Shown here: positions 1-6,748 of the stretch, piece after piece | Layout: each line of letters begins with the position of its first letter | How positions within the stretch are numbered: the stretch's first letter is position 1 | DNA from: Cytophagales bacterium | GTDB lineage: Bacteria; Bacteroidota; Bacteroidia; Cytophagales; Cyclobacteriaceae | DNA length: 17,932 nucleotides | Assembly (NCBI GenBank): GCA_003500135.1 | Contig: DNTA01000078.1 | Location: 1 to 17,932 of the forward strand | Reading direction: 5' to 3' | The notes under the pieces: generated by a model | Databases searched by the model: none | What the model was told of the DNA's origin: nothing | What the model saw: only the letters and a program-made list of their open reading frames with translations | Made by a program: the position numbers and the translations under genes

Positions 1-240
1 AACGTACCGGCAGCAGGTGCATTGCCGCGATTGTGTTGCTTTGCCGGCACAGCTATGGGTATGACCACATTTCCTGCACACAAATCCATTGCCCCATTTT
101 TCATCGGCAAGGTATTTTAGACAGTCCGCTGCATTTGAAAAACGCTCTTGGAATTCAAATAATGACAGGCTTTTAAATCTTTGCTCCATAGTTTTAGGTA
201 TTATTTCCCCTAATTTACTACATTTAGCCATATTAGCCAT
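1..240 (-). CDS. IS1595-family transposase, N-terminal 80 residues (cut by window edge)
   Basis: An open frame enters at the left edge and reads 80 codons on the minus strand from an ATG at 240. The translated N-terminus has the features of the IS1595 family: a segment resembling SLFEFQERF (residues 26-34), a cysteine-containing helix with DCLKYLA (39-45), then a zinc ribbon with C55-x2-C58 and C74-x2-C77. In this family the ribbon precedes a DDE/DDN catalytic domain, which would lie outside the window. ATGs at 231 and 189 are alternative starts. Only 32 bp separate it from the divergent zinc-ribbon gene at 273, and I see no convincing terminal inverted repeat there, so the exact end of the element is not defined. 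Whether the element is intact cannot be judged. The family call rests on recognising the zinc-ribbon N-terminus. Confidence 0.8.
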   Translation of the reverse strand, partial: MANMAKCSKLGEIIPKTMEQRFKSLSLFEFQERFSNAADCLKYLADEKWGNGFVCRKCGHTHSCAGKATQSRQCTCCRYV

Positions 241-272
241 ATTTACAAAGTGCCTAAGTCAAATTATTTATT

Positions 273-677
273 ATGACATCCAGCTGTGCAGAGTGTGGCC
301 AATCAATCGTAGGCAGGAGCGACAAAAAATTCTGCAGCGATCAGTGCCGCCACCAATTTAACAATCGAAAAAAAAGGATCCATGAAGCCGCTATTCTCAA
401 TATTAACCAACAATTGAGAAAAAACCGGACAATCATCAAATCGTTAAACCCGGTTGGTAAAACCATTGTAAGAAGATCAATACTGGAAAAAATGGACTTC
501 AGTTTCGACTTCTTTACGCACCTTTACCGAACCGAAAGGGGAACTACCTATTATTTCATTTACGAATACGGATATGCGCTTATCGAAGATGAGAAAATTG
601 TACTGGTGAAATATCAACCCTATATGAATCGAAAGGTGTACGACCTGTTCAATCAACGTAACCCGGATCATACTTGA
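273..677 (+). CDS. Small zinc-ribbon protein (DUF2116-like), function unknown
   Basis: A 134-residue protein with an N-terminal treble-clef-like zinc ribbon: C5-x2-C8, the sequence GRSDKKFC (14-21) and C21-x3-C25. A basic stretch (RKKR, 32-35) follows. The middle contains a NINQQLRKNR-type segment (43-52), and the C-terminus is rich in tyrosine and charged residues. Small proteins of this layout are common and conserved in Bacteroidota and are usually annotated as DUF2116 zinc-ribbon or hypothetical. The length is normal for the group, so this copy looks intact although it sits among gene remnants. Zinc binding is inferred from the cysteines; any role in nucleic-acid binding is only a guess. 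The ATG at 273 places the ribbon at the extreme N-terminus, as in relatives. Confidence 0.7.
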   Translation: MTSSCAECGQSIVGRSDKKFCSDQCRHQFNNRKKRIHEAAILNINQQLRKNRTIIKSLNPVGKTIVRRSILEKMDFSFDFFTHLYRTERGTTYYFIYEYGYALIEDEKIVLVKYQPYMNRKVYDLFNQRNPDHT

Positions 678-696
678 AAGGCGATTCGGGGATCCG

Positions 697-1227
697 GTGG
701 GTCGTTTAGATAGGCTCACGATTTTCTCCGGAATATGCCAGGGTCCAGGTTCAGGCGACTGTAAAAATCGTGAAATCCCCTGGATGACCGGCAAAGTCGC
801 TTGTACGATCTCCAAAGCTCCCTGGATGCCAGGTAAAGTAGTGGGTAAGTCCGGTTTTGATACCTGTACGTTGGATATTGAAGGCTGCACAATGGATGAA
901 GATGCCGGTAAAAATGGCAAAGTGTTCAGCACGACCGGCAAAGTCGTCTGCATGATCGATAAAACCGGGTGCACGTTCGGTTTTAATGCCTGCGAGTTAC
1001 ATGAAGACGCGTATAACTTTGATTTTGATGGGGGCGAGTTGCACGAAGACGTAGGTCACTTCGATTTTGAAGGGCGTACATCGAATGAAGACGATAGTAA
1101 GTTGGACGAAGACCTCTACATGTTGGTTTTTGATGGTGGCTTGATGGATGAAGACCTCTGCATGATGCATGAGGCCTGTATTACGCTGTCCCACTGGTCG
1201 AAGGTTAACCCTGGCATAAATTATTGA
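697..1227 (+). CDS. Doubtful ORF read from the 21-bp repeat array
   Basis: A 176-codon plus-strand frame opens at a GTG (697) and stays open through the whole 21-bp repeat array. The repeat period is a multiple of three, so one frame being open is weak evidence of coding. Residues 20-166 parse into heptads beginning with D, V or E and ending in K, E or F (for example VACTISK, EGCTMDE, DVGHFDF), giving an acidic, cysteine- and glycine-rich product unlike any family I know. There is no signal peptide, no recognised domain and no clear start signal. The minus strand is also largely open here (974-477 and 1194-997), but in two different frames. An automated caller would probably report this ORF; I think it is more likely non-coding repeat DNA. 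Confidence 0.22.
   Translation: MGRLDRLTIFSGICQGPGSGDCKNREIPWMTGKVACTISKAPWMPGKVVGKSGFDTCTLDIEGCTMDEDAGKNGKVFSTTGKVVCMIDKTGCTFGFNACELHEDAYNFDFDGGELHEDVGHFDFEGRTSNEDDSKLDEDLYMLVFDGGLMDEDLCMMHEACITLSHWSKVNPGINY
754..1194. repeat. Array of about 21 degenerate 21-bp tandem repeats
   Basis: From 754 to 1194 the sequence falls into 21 consecutive units of exactly 21 bp with no register slip. Units tend to begin GA(C/T) or G(T/C)C, carry TG(T/C) or GG(T/C) near positions 7-9, and end in GAA, AAA or TTT. Examples: 943-963 (gtcgtctgcatgatcgataa plus a), 985-1005, 1027-1047 and 1132-1152. Alternate units are often more alike (those ending TTT against those ending GAA), suggesting a 42-bp higher-order period in the right half. 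A weaker unit may precede the array at 733-753. On the minus strand the left part reads as heptads of the type IVQxTLP. The units are contiguous, without spacers, so this is not a CRISPR array. Function unknown. Confidence 0.75.
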
Positions 1228-1491
1228 TTATCCATTATTTTCAATAATTTATCGTCATTATTCATGGCAATGTCATGGACAATTCGGTTTAAAAAGCTGA
1301 AGAACAAGCACAATGCCATAGGATCCAATATCAATGAGTTGGAACACTGGGGACTAAACCGATGCCCGGACCGGACCAGGAAGGGTTTTGATTGCTACGT
1401 TGCCCTGGCCGTCACTGTTCACAAACTGCATAAGATCGGCAGGGAGCTGCAAGCACAAGGTATGGCAAAGGAAATAAAGCAAGCGGCCTGA
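1228..1491 (+). pseudogene. C-terminal remnant of a DDE transposase (possibly ISNCY/IS1202-like)
   Basis: The frame open from 1228 to the TGA at 1491 contains, from about 1276, a sequence like the last 70 residues of a DDE transposase: a basic lead-in (RFKKLKNKHNAI), then N-I-N-E-L-E-H-x-G-L-N-R-C-P-D, then G-F-x-x-Y-V-A-L-A-V and a final H-K-x-G-R-E-L-Q helix. Related full-length transposases have ESNINxLEHxGLxRCPD followed by GFKRYVxLxV in the last helix-rich segment. The catalytic domain is entirely missing upstream, where the 21-bp array lies, so this is a stump and not a small gene. The ATG at 1264 is incidental. It is unrelated to the IS1595-type transposase at the left edge, so at least two different insertion elements have been here. 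The IS family is uncertain; that it is a transposase end is fairly sure. Confidence 0.6.
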
Positions 1492-1651
1492 AAAACCACA
1501 AAAAATCAGCATATCAATGAAGTGGTATCCCCCGATGACAATACAAATGCATATTTCCAACATAAACCAATCAAAAATCAACAATCGCCAGGCCAAATGA
1601 CGGCAACATGGTAAAACCGAAAATCAGGAATGTAAAACATTCTTGGAATAA

Positions 1652-2157
1652 TCATATTACAATTCCGAAGGAAGGTTTTTTCTTAGTGACACTAATTATT
1701 ATTCCAGTGAAGATTCGCTGAGTTTAATAGGTATTACAGAGAATACAATTATTGAAAGGGACATATATTTAAATCCTGTGGTCAAAGACAAACCCATTGT
1801 CTTTCAAAACCTTCATTTCGATTATGATGGCCAGGGAATCCGGGAGTCATCATATGGGGAATTGATTGAGCTGGCTCAAATGCCCGTTGACAATTATAAT
1901 TTACATATCAAAATAGACGGACACACATGCTCCATGGGATCTGAAGTTTATAATTTGGGCCTCTCGGAACGTAGGGCAGCATCCATAGTCCGCTATTTAT
2001 TAACTAAGGGAGTAAATGAAAACCAGGTGAGCTATACTGGGTTCGGCAAATCTATACCGGTAGCCAGCAATGTTTTCGAGCCGGTAGAGAGAAGGACCAA
2101 CGGGTTGAATTCCCTTTGGAAGAAATCAACCCTGCCGATAGTGCGTCCCAACAATAA
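1652..2157 (+). pseudogene. OmpA/MotB-domain protein, 5'-truncated and frameshifted
   Basis: In frame from 1652 (just after a TAA at 1649) the reading goes through IYLNPVVKDKPIVFQNLHFDYD (split across 1763-1828), the usual entry to the C-terminal peptidoglycan-binding OmpA domain in Bacteroidota OmpA-family proteins. It continues through the signature NLGLSERRA and a GFGKSIPVASN segment. A GTG at 1778 could serve as an internal start, but homologues extend far upstream. At 2100-2101 the frame breaks: the expected R-T-N-R-V-E-F is restored by shifting one base, as if one C of AACCGG was lost, and that frame stops at 2157. Unshifted, the ORF ends at 2167 with an unrelated tail. The Asp of the GHTD motif that contacts diaminopimelate is Cys here (codon 1928-1930). 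Missing 5' end, frameshift and lost ligand residue together indicate a decayed gene. Confidence 0.7.
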
Positions 2158-2161
2158 AGTT

Positions 2162-4576
2162 TTATAGCTCTACTATAATGCCAATTGTAGGCAAAATGGT
2201 CCCCGAGGTATTTTCCAAAAAGCTCGGCTGGTAAAATCCCGGATTTTCAGGATCAGGTATGGGCTGTCCCTCGGCATTTTTTTCGACATCCAATATATCC
2301 CTAAGCTGTGTTTGAAAATTATAGATATTCTGTATGTCCAAAAACACGTTAAGGCTCCATTTGTCAAAAAAATACTTTTTATCCAACCTGACATCCAGCT
2401 GATGAAACGCGGGTGTGCGCTGAGTATTAAGTAAATCGATATCATCGATTCCACTTCCCCGTGCATCCCAGTTTTCCCGCCGTACCGATTCCATTACGTT
2501 ATATGGCGTAAATGGGGCCTGGCTTGTATATAGCCACCGGAAGCCTAACTCCCAATTCTTTTTGAACTTTTTACCGCCTGTTAAACTTACTATATGTCTG
2601 TAATCCCACGCACTGGGCACAAGTTCATCATTTTTATCGCTGAACTGACTATATACATATGTATAAGCCAACAGTCCATAAAAGCCCTTCATTAGCTTCT
2701 GTTGAAGAAGGACTTCCAATCCGTAACTCCTTCCATAAGAAATTGAAGACACAGGTGCGTTACCAATTACACCAAAATCAGCCCCCAGGTTTGCTAGTGA
2801 TAGTGAATCTTCGATCAAAAAGGGGTATTGATCATATTTTTTGTAAAATCCCTCGAGAGTGATCCTTGCATTGTTGTTGAATAGATATTCCAGGCCCGCT
2901 ACCAACTGATCGTTTTGGATGTATTTTACACCATTTTTCTTATTAACCAGTTGATCGGTTTCGTTATCCCTGAAACCCAAAACCGTATAAGGCGGAAGTT
3001 GATAATACCGGCCGGTATTAAAGTTAAATGACCACTTCGGTGCAAATTGGTATGACAAACTAAATCTTGGCGAAAACTGGTCCAGCATATTTCGGGTTTG
3101 CTCAGAGAAATCTGTGGCATCAGCCCTGAGACCAACGGACAGGCTAAGTCGATCTCCATAAAAAGACCGGCTGCCCTGAATAAAAGAGCCCCATTTGTTT
3201 AAAAATAAATTGGATTCAAAATCCCTGATGACTAGTCCTTGCTGAGTAACCACTTTGCTAAAGTCATCAACAAAAAACTTGGCGTATTCATAGTTTATAC
3301 CAAAATTTATTTTGTAACCCGGCTCAGTGAAGATATCATTTTCCAGGCGTATTTTGTTTTCAATTTCTTGCGACAAATAATCAAACAATAAATTATCCGG
3401 GTCTTCCTCATCATTATTGGCATATTTGATTGATGTATTGTTCAGCATACTGCGCGACAAAACAACCGTATAGAATCCATTTTCCCTGAAATGCTGATAT
3501 TTTGCACCAATTGCATAATTCCATTGCTCACTTATCGGGAGTGTATTTAAAATGTATTCGGCTTGTTCACGCTCTTCAGGGGTATCAGCGTTTTCCGGGG
3601 CATCGGGATTCAGCTGGAAATTATCTATAGCGCCAATGCCAATGATTGTAAGTTGGTTTTTGCTGTCAAAATTATATTTATACTTCATCTGGAAGTCATT
3701 ATATGTCGGCAAAAATGGCAGGCCCAGTGCACTAAACAGGAATTGTAAATATGACCTCCTCGCTGAAAAAATAAGGGAGGAATTTGGATCAACGGGGCCT
3801 TCGAGTGTAACTCCCAGGTCACTTGCCCCAACTATGAAATTTGCAGTCCATTTATCATTCCTTCCTTCTTTTTGCACAAAGTCAAACACGGAAGAAAGTG
3901 CATTTCCCCTATTGGCCGGAAATGCACCGGAATAAAAATCCACTTTTTTAATAAAATCTACATTTATGATACCCACAGGGCCTCCGGAAGAACCCTGGGT
4001 TTGAAAGTGGTTGATGACAGGGATTTCAATACCGTCTAAATAAAAACGGTTTTCACTTGGTGCGCCCCCTCTGATGATAATATCATTTCTAAAACTTGGG
4101 GTGGAGGCAACACCGGGCAATGAACGGACTACCTGTGATATATCGCGATTGGCGCCTGGCGCCCTTTTAATTTCATTAGTCCCGATTGACCTTAACGAAA
4201 CCGGGCTTTCAACTCTTTTTTCGAACCCACTGGCAACAATGGTAACGCCTTCCAGCTCCTGCGATTGCTCTTCCAGCGCAATGTTCAGTATCGTTTCCCT
4301 TGAGTTGGTAACTTCTACTTCAAAGGCTGTGAAATCCTGATAACCAATATAGGAAACAACTACGTTATACAAACCGGGTTCAAGATTATCGATCACATAA
4401 TTGCCTGTTTCATCCGATGTGCTTCCTTGTGATGTTCCCTGGATGATCACATTGGCAAATGGAATAGGATCATTATTGATTTTGCTGGTGATTTGACCCT
4501 TGATAACACCTTGCTGTGCAATAGCGGAAAACTGTACGACCATAAGTAGTACAAACAATAAAGATAATTTCCTCAT
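2162..4576 (-). CDS. TonB-dependent outer-membrane receptor, last gene of the crt operon
   Basis: An 804-residue receptor. Residues 1-20 form a signal peptide ending in AIAQ. Residues 23-105 are a carboxypeptidase-regulatory-like beta sandwich (PFANVIIQGTSQGSTSDETG at 39-58). A plug domain follows, with RSLPGVASTPSFRNDIIIRG and YLDGIEIP, then a beta barrel of aromatic-rich strands ending TIGIIVEL. Such receptors import substrates across the outer membrane using TonB-ExbBD energy. It lacks the SusC hallmarks and has no SusD partner nearby, so its substrate is unknown. The start lies 3 bp after the crtZ stop, so it is very probably translated from the carotenoid operon mRNA. A link between pigment synthesis and this receptor is inferred from position only. 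The stop lies 4 bp beyond the restored stop of the convergent OmpA remnant, and I see no clear terminator there. Confidence 0.88.
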   Translation of the reverse strand: MRKLSLLFVLLMVVQFSAIAQQGVIKGQITSKINNDPIPFANVIIQGTSQGSTSDETGNYVIDNLEPGLYNVVVSYIGYQDFTAFEVEVTNSRETILNIALEEQSQELEGVTIVASGFEKRVESPVSLRSIGTNEIKRAPGANRDISQVVRSLPGVASTPSFRNDIIIRGGAPSENRFYLDGIEIPVINHFQTQGSSGGPVGIINVDFIKKVDFYSGAFPANRGNALSSVFDFVQKEGRNDKWTANFIVGASDLGVTLEGPVDPNSSLIFSARRSYLQFLFSALGLPFLPTYNDFQMKYKYNFDSKNQLTIIGIGAIDNFQLNPDAPENADTPEEREQAEYILNTLPISEQWNYAIGAKYQHFRENGFYTVVLSRSMLNNTSIKYANNDEEDPDNLLFDYLSQEIENKIRLENDIFTEPGYKINFGINYEYAKFFVDDFSKVVTQQGLVIRDFESNLFLNKWGSFIQGSRSFYGDRLSLSVGLRADATDFSEQTRNMLDQFSPRFSLSYQFAPKWSFNFNTGRYYQLPPYTVLGFRDNETDQLVNKKNGVKYIQNDQLVAGLEYLFNNNARITLEGFYKKYDQYPFLIEDSLSLANLGADFGVIGNAPVSSISYGRSYGLEVLLQQKLMKGFYGLLAYTYVYSQFSDKNDELVPSAWDYRHIVSLTGGKKFKKNWELGFRWLYTSQAPFTPYNVMESVRRENWDARGSGIDDIDLLNTQRTPAFHQLDVRLDKKYFFDKWSLNVFLDIQNIYNFQTQLRDILDVEKNAEGQPIPDPENPGFYQPSFLENTSGTILPTIGIIVEL

Positions 4577-4579
4577 TGA

Positions 4580-5053
4580 TTATTTTTTTATAGCATATTT
4601 TTTGGGGGCATATAAAAACCCAAAAGCCTCACAGTCCTCTTTTGTGTGTTTTTCATGGTGCGCGTAGTGCGCACGCATCAATCTTTTGACATAGGGGCTT
4701 TTAACTTTTATATTGATCTTTATTCTTCTATGAACGAGAATGTCGTGGAATAAGAAGTAGAAGATACCATAGGCCAGGATACCAAAGCCAAAAAATTTAA
4801 GGATAGAAAGTTGTTGGGATTCATATCCAATAACGATAAGAGAAATGGATGGAATACTAAAAACGAGCGCAAAAAGGTCGTTCCTTTCCAGTTTATGGTT
4901 ATGCACTTTATGATGTGACCGGTGCCACGACCAAAGGAAACCATGCATGATGTATTTATGCGTAAACCACGCTACACCTTCCATAAATAAAAAAATACCT
5001 ACTATTATTGATGCTTTAAAAAGTATATCAAGCATATTATTAAAATGATTCAA
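4580..5053 (-). CDS. crtZ: Beta-carotene hydroxylase (CrtZ type)
   Basis: A 157-residue membrane di-iron hydroxylase of the fatty-acid hydroxylase superfamily. All four histidine boxes are present: HKYIMH (32-37), HRSHH (44-48), HDILVH (103-108) and HYAHH (129-133). Hydrophobic segments at about 10-30, 60-78 and 83-103 are the membrane helices. CrtZ adds 3-hydroxyls to beta-ionone rings (beta-carotene to zeaxanthin, or the single ring of a monocyclic carotenoid). The length is normal for CrtZ. The chosen ATG overlaps the end of ispH by 14 bp; an ATG six codons later (5035) would leave a 4-bp gap and is also possible. Since no cyclase is encoded in the window, its ring substrate must be made by a gene elsewhere. 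Confidence 0.92.
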   Translation of the reverse strand: MNHFNNMLDILFKASIIVGIFLFMEGVAWFTHKYIMHGFLWSWHRSHHKVHNHKLERNDLFALVFSIPSISLIVIGYESQQLSILKFFGFGILAYGIFYFLFHDILVHRRIKINIKVKSPYVKRLMRAHYAHHEKHTKEDCEAFGFLYAPKKYAIKK

Positions 5054-5891
5054 TTTTGTTTTTTACATCTTCCATTAACCACATGGGTGTTGAAGTGGCC
5101 CCGCAAATACCTACTTTATCATTACTGGCAAACCAATTTTTCTGGACCTCATCCGGATTGGAAACGAAGTAAGTATTTGGGTTTTTATCTTTACATACTT
5201 TGTAGAGGACCTTACCATTTGATGACTTAGTGCCCGAAACAAACACAACTTTGTCATAATTTCCGGCAAAGTTACGCAACTCCTTGTCCCTGTTCGATAC
5301 CTGACGACAAATGGTATCATTCATTTCCACTTCAACCCCTGCTTCTTTCAACACATCGGAAATTTCGTTGTATTTGTCAACACTTTTGGTGGTTTGAGAA
5401 TATAAAGTGATTTTCTTAGGTATATTATCGAGGCTCAACTCTTCAAGTTGCTGAAAGACAACTGCTTTATTGTTGGTTTGTCCCAACAAACCTTTAACCT
5501 CAGCATGTCCATGTTTGCCATAAATATAGATCTGATCGTCCTTTTCAAAAGACTTCCTGATCCTGTTTTGTAGTTTCAATACTACGGGGCATGAAGCATC
5601 AATTAGCTCCAGGTTATTTTCAAGCGCTATTTGATAAGTAGAAGGCGGCTCACCATGGGCCCTGATGAGTACTTTTTCGTCCTTCAAGTCATTCAGGTGT
5701 TCATGATCAATTATTTTCAGCCCTTTGGCTTCCAGCCTTTTTACTTCTTCATCATTATGCACGATGTCCCCCAGACAATATAGATATCCATGATCATCTA
5801 GGATTTCTTCGGCCATATCTATGGCGTAGACCACACCAAAGCAAAACCCTGAATTGTTATCTATCTCGACCTGTATGTTCATAGAAGCCAT
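5040..5891 (-). CDS. ispH: 4-hydroxy-3-methylbut-2-enyl diphosphate reductase (IspH/LytB)
   Basis: A 283-residue iron-sulfur enzyme for the last step of the MEP pathway, reducing HMBPP to IPP and DMAPP. The three cluster cysteines are visible at C17 (GFCFGV), C101 (DASCPVV) and C195 (NDTICRQ). Substrate-binding residues of the family are also present: H45, H79 in RAHGEPP, H129 and E131 in KHGHAEVKG, T167/T168 in SQTT, the SSN set at 223-225, and S267 in GATSTP. It is shorter than E. coli IspH (316 residues) but all motifs are there. It lies 8 bp after crtB and overlaps crtZ, so precursor supply is tied to pigment synthesis. Whether it is the only ispH in the genome or a dedicated second copy cannot be told here. 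An ATG three codons in (5882) is an alternative start. Confidence 0.93.
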   Translation of the reverse strand: MASMNIQVEIDNNSGFCFGVVYAIDMAEEILDDHGYLYCLGDIVHNDEEVKRLEAKGLKIIDHEHLNDLKDEKVLIRAHGEPPSTYQIALENNLELIDASCPVVLKLQNRIRKSFEKDDQIYIYGKHGHAEVKGLLGQTNNKAVVFQQLEELSLDNIPKKITLYSQTTKSVDKYNEISDVLKEAGVEVEMNDTICRQVSNRDKELRNFAGNYDKVVFVSGTKSSNGKVLYKVCKDKNPNTYFVSNPDEVQKNWFASNDKVGICGATSTPMWLMEDVKNKIESF

Positions 5892-5899
5892 CTTTTTAA

Positions 5900-6742
5900 T
5901 TAAAGAAAATTGAACCTGTATTGTACGTAAGACTTAACTAATAAAGCAAACTTTAGTTTGTCAGGGATTCTTATTCTTTCAGACACCACCTGGGAAACCG
6001 GGCTCATTTTTATTTTATTAAATAATCTACGATAATACACATAAGCCAAATAAACCCCCAAACGGGCGCCTTTGGGAAGGTTTTTGATACCCTGGTAGGC
6101 CTCATTGAAGTCGTTTTCGATATCTTTTTCAATATCTATTTTGTTGTTTTCGTCAAAGCCCCGAAACTCGACCCCGGGAAAATATATACGGCCTCTTTCT
6201 TCAAAATCACTCTTCATATCACGAAGAAAATTCACTTTTTGAAAGGCCGATCCAAGGCTTCTGGCAGGAGCTTTAAGTTTGTCATAAAGATTTTTATCAC
6301 CTTCACAAAATACGCGAAGGCACATTAGCCCCACCACTTCTGCTGAACCATATATGTATTGATGGTAGGTCATTTTATCACATTTAGTGAGCGATAAATC
6401 CATGTACATACTATGCAGAAATGCCTCTACTAATTCTTTTTCTATTTGATATGTATTCACTACCTGTTGGAATGCATGAAGTATAGGGTTCAGGCTTATA
6501 CTTTCCTCAATGGCCTGGAAGGTATCTTTACTGAACCTATCTAACAACTCTTTCTTATCATGATTATGAAAAGTATCTACGATTTCATCGGCATATCTTA
6601 CGAAACCATAAATCGCGTATACAGGATTGTGAAATTTACCCGACAATGTTCGGATACCTAATGTAAATGAGGTACTGTAATTTTTCGTAACCAGCTTACT
6701 GCACTTAAGTGTTGTAGCATCAAACAATTCTACTCCGTACAT
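5900..6742 (-). CDS. crtB: Phytoene synthase (squalene/phytoene synthase family)
   Basis: A 280-residue trans-isoprenyl diphosphate synthase of the head-to-head class, condensing two geranylgeranyl diphosphates to phytoene. Both Mg-diphosphate binding aspartate motifs are visible: D52-E-I-V-D56 within RYADEIVD, and D175-x3-D179 within NFLRDMKSDF, followed by ERGRIYFP. YSTSFTLGIR near the N-terminus is the usual SxSF segment. Squalene synthase is ruled out by context (crtI upstream, 6-bp gap) more than by motif. The frame shows no damage. The start ATG at 6742 follows crtI closely and gives a normal-length N-terminus. Confidence 0.93.
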   Translation of the reverse strand: MYGVELFDATTLKCSKLVTKNYSTSFTLGIRTLSGKFHNPVYAIYGFVRYADEIVDTFHNHDKKELLDRFSKDTFQAIEESISLNPILHAFQQVVNTYQIEKELVEAFLHSMYMDLSLTKCDKMTYHQYIYGSAEVVGLMCLRVFCEGDKNLYDKLKAPARSLGSAFQKVNFLRDMKSDFEERGRIYFPGVEFRGFDENNKIDIEKDIENDFNEAYQGIKNLPKGARLGVYLAYVYYRRLFNKIKMSPVSQVVSERIRIPDKLKFALLVKSYVQYRFNFL

Positions 6743-6748
6743 AGGTAG

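Noticed and set aside
89..361. Plus-strand 90-codon frame
   Set aside because: Antisense to the IS1595-type transposase start and overlapping the zinc-ribbon gene in another frame.
477..974. Minus-strand 165-codon frame with IVQxTLP-like heptads
   Set aside because: Its 5' half is the 21-bp repeat array read backwards and its 3' half is antisense to the zinc-ribbon gene. The heptad pattern follows from the DNA period and does not show a gene.
997..1194. Minus-strand 65-codon frame
   Set aside because: Repeat array read on the other strand, in a different frame from the neighbouring minus-strand ORF; no independent coding evidence.
754..1194. CRISPR array
   Set aside because: Units are contiguous and degenerate at 21 bp, with no unique spacers of regular length and no cas genes.
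1354..1596. Minus-strand 80-codon frame
   Set aside because: Antisense to the transposase remnant, which has recognisable protein similarity.
2102..2132. Hairpin GGGTTGA/TCAACCC as a terminator for the crt-TonB operon
   Set aside because: The stem is 7 bp with an interrupted inner stem and no T-run on either strand; it lies in former OmpA coding sequence.
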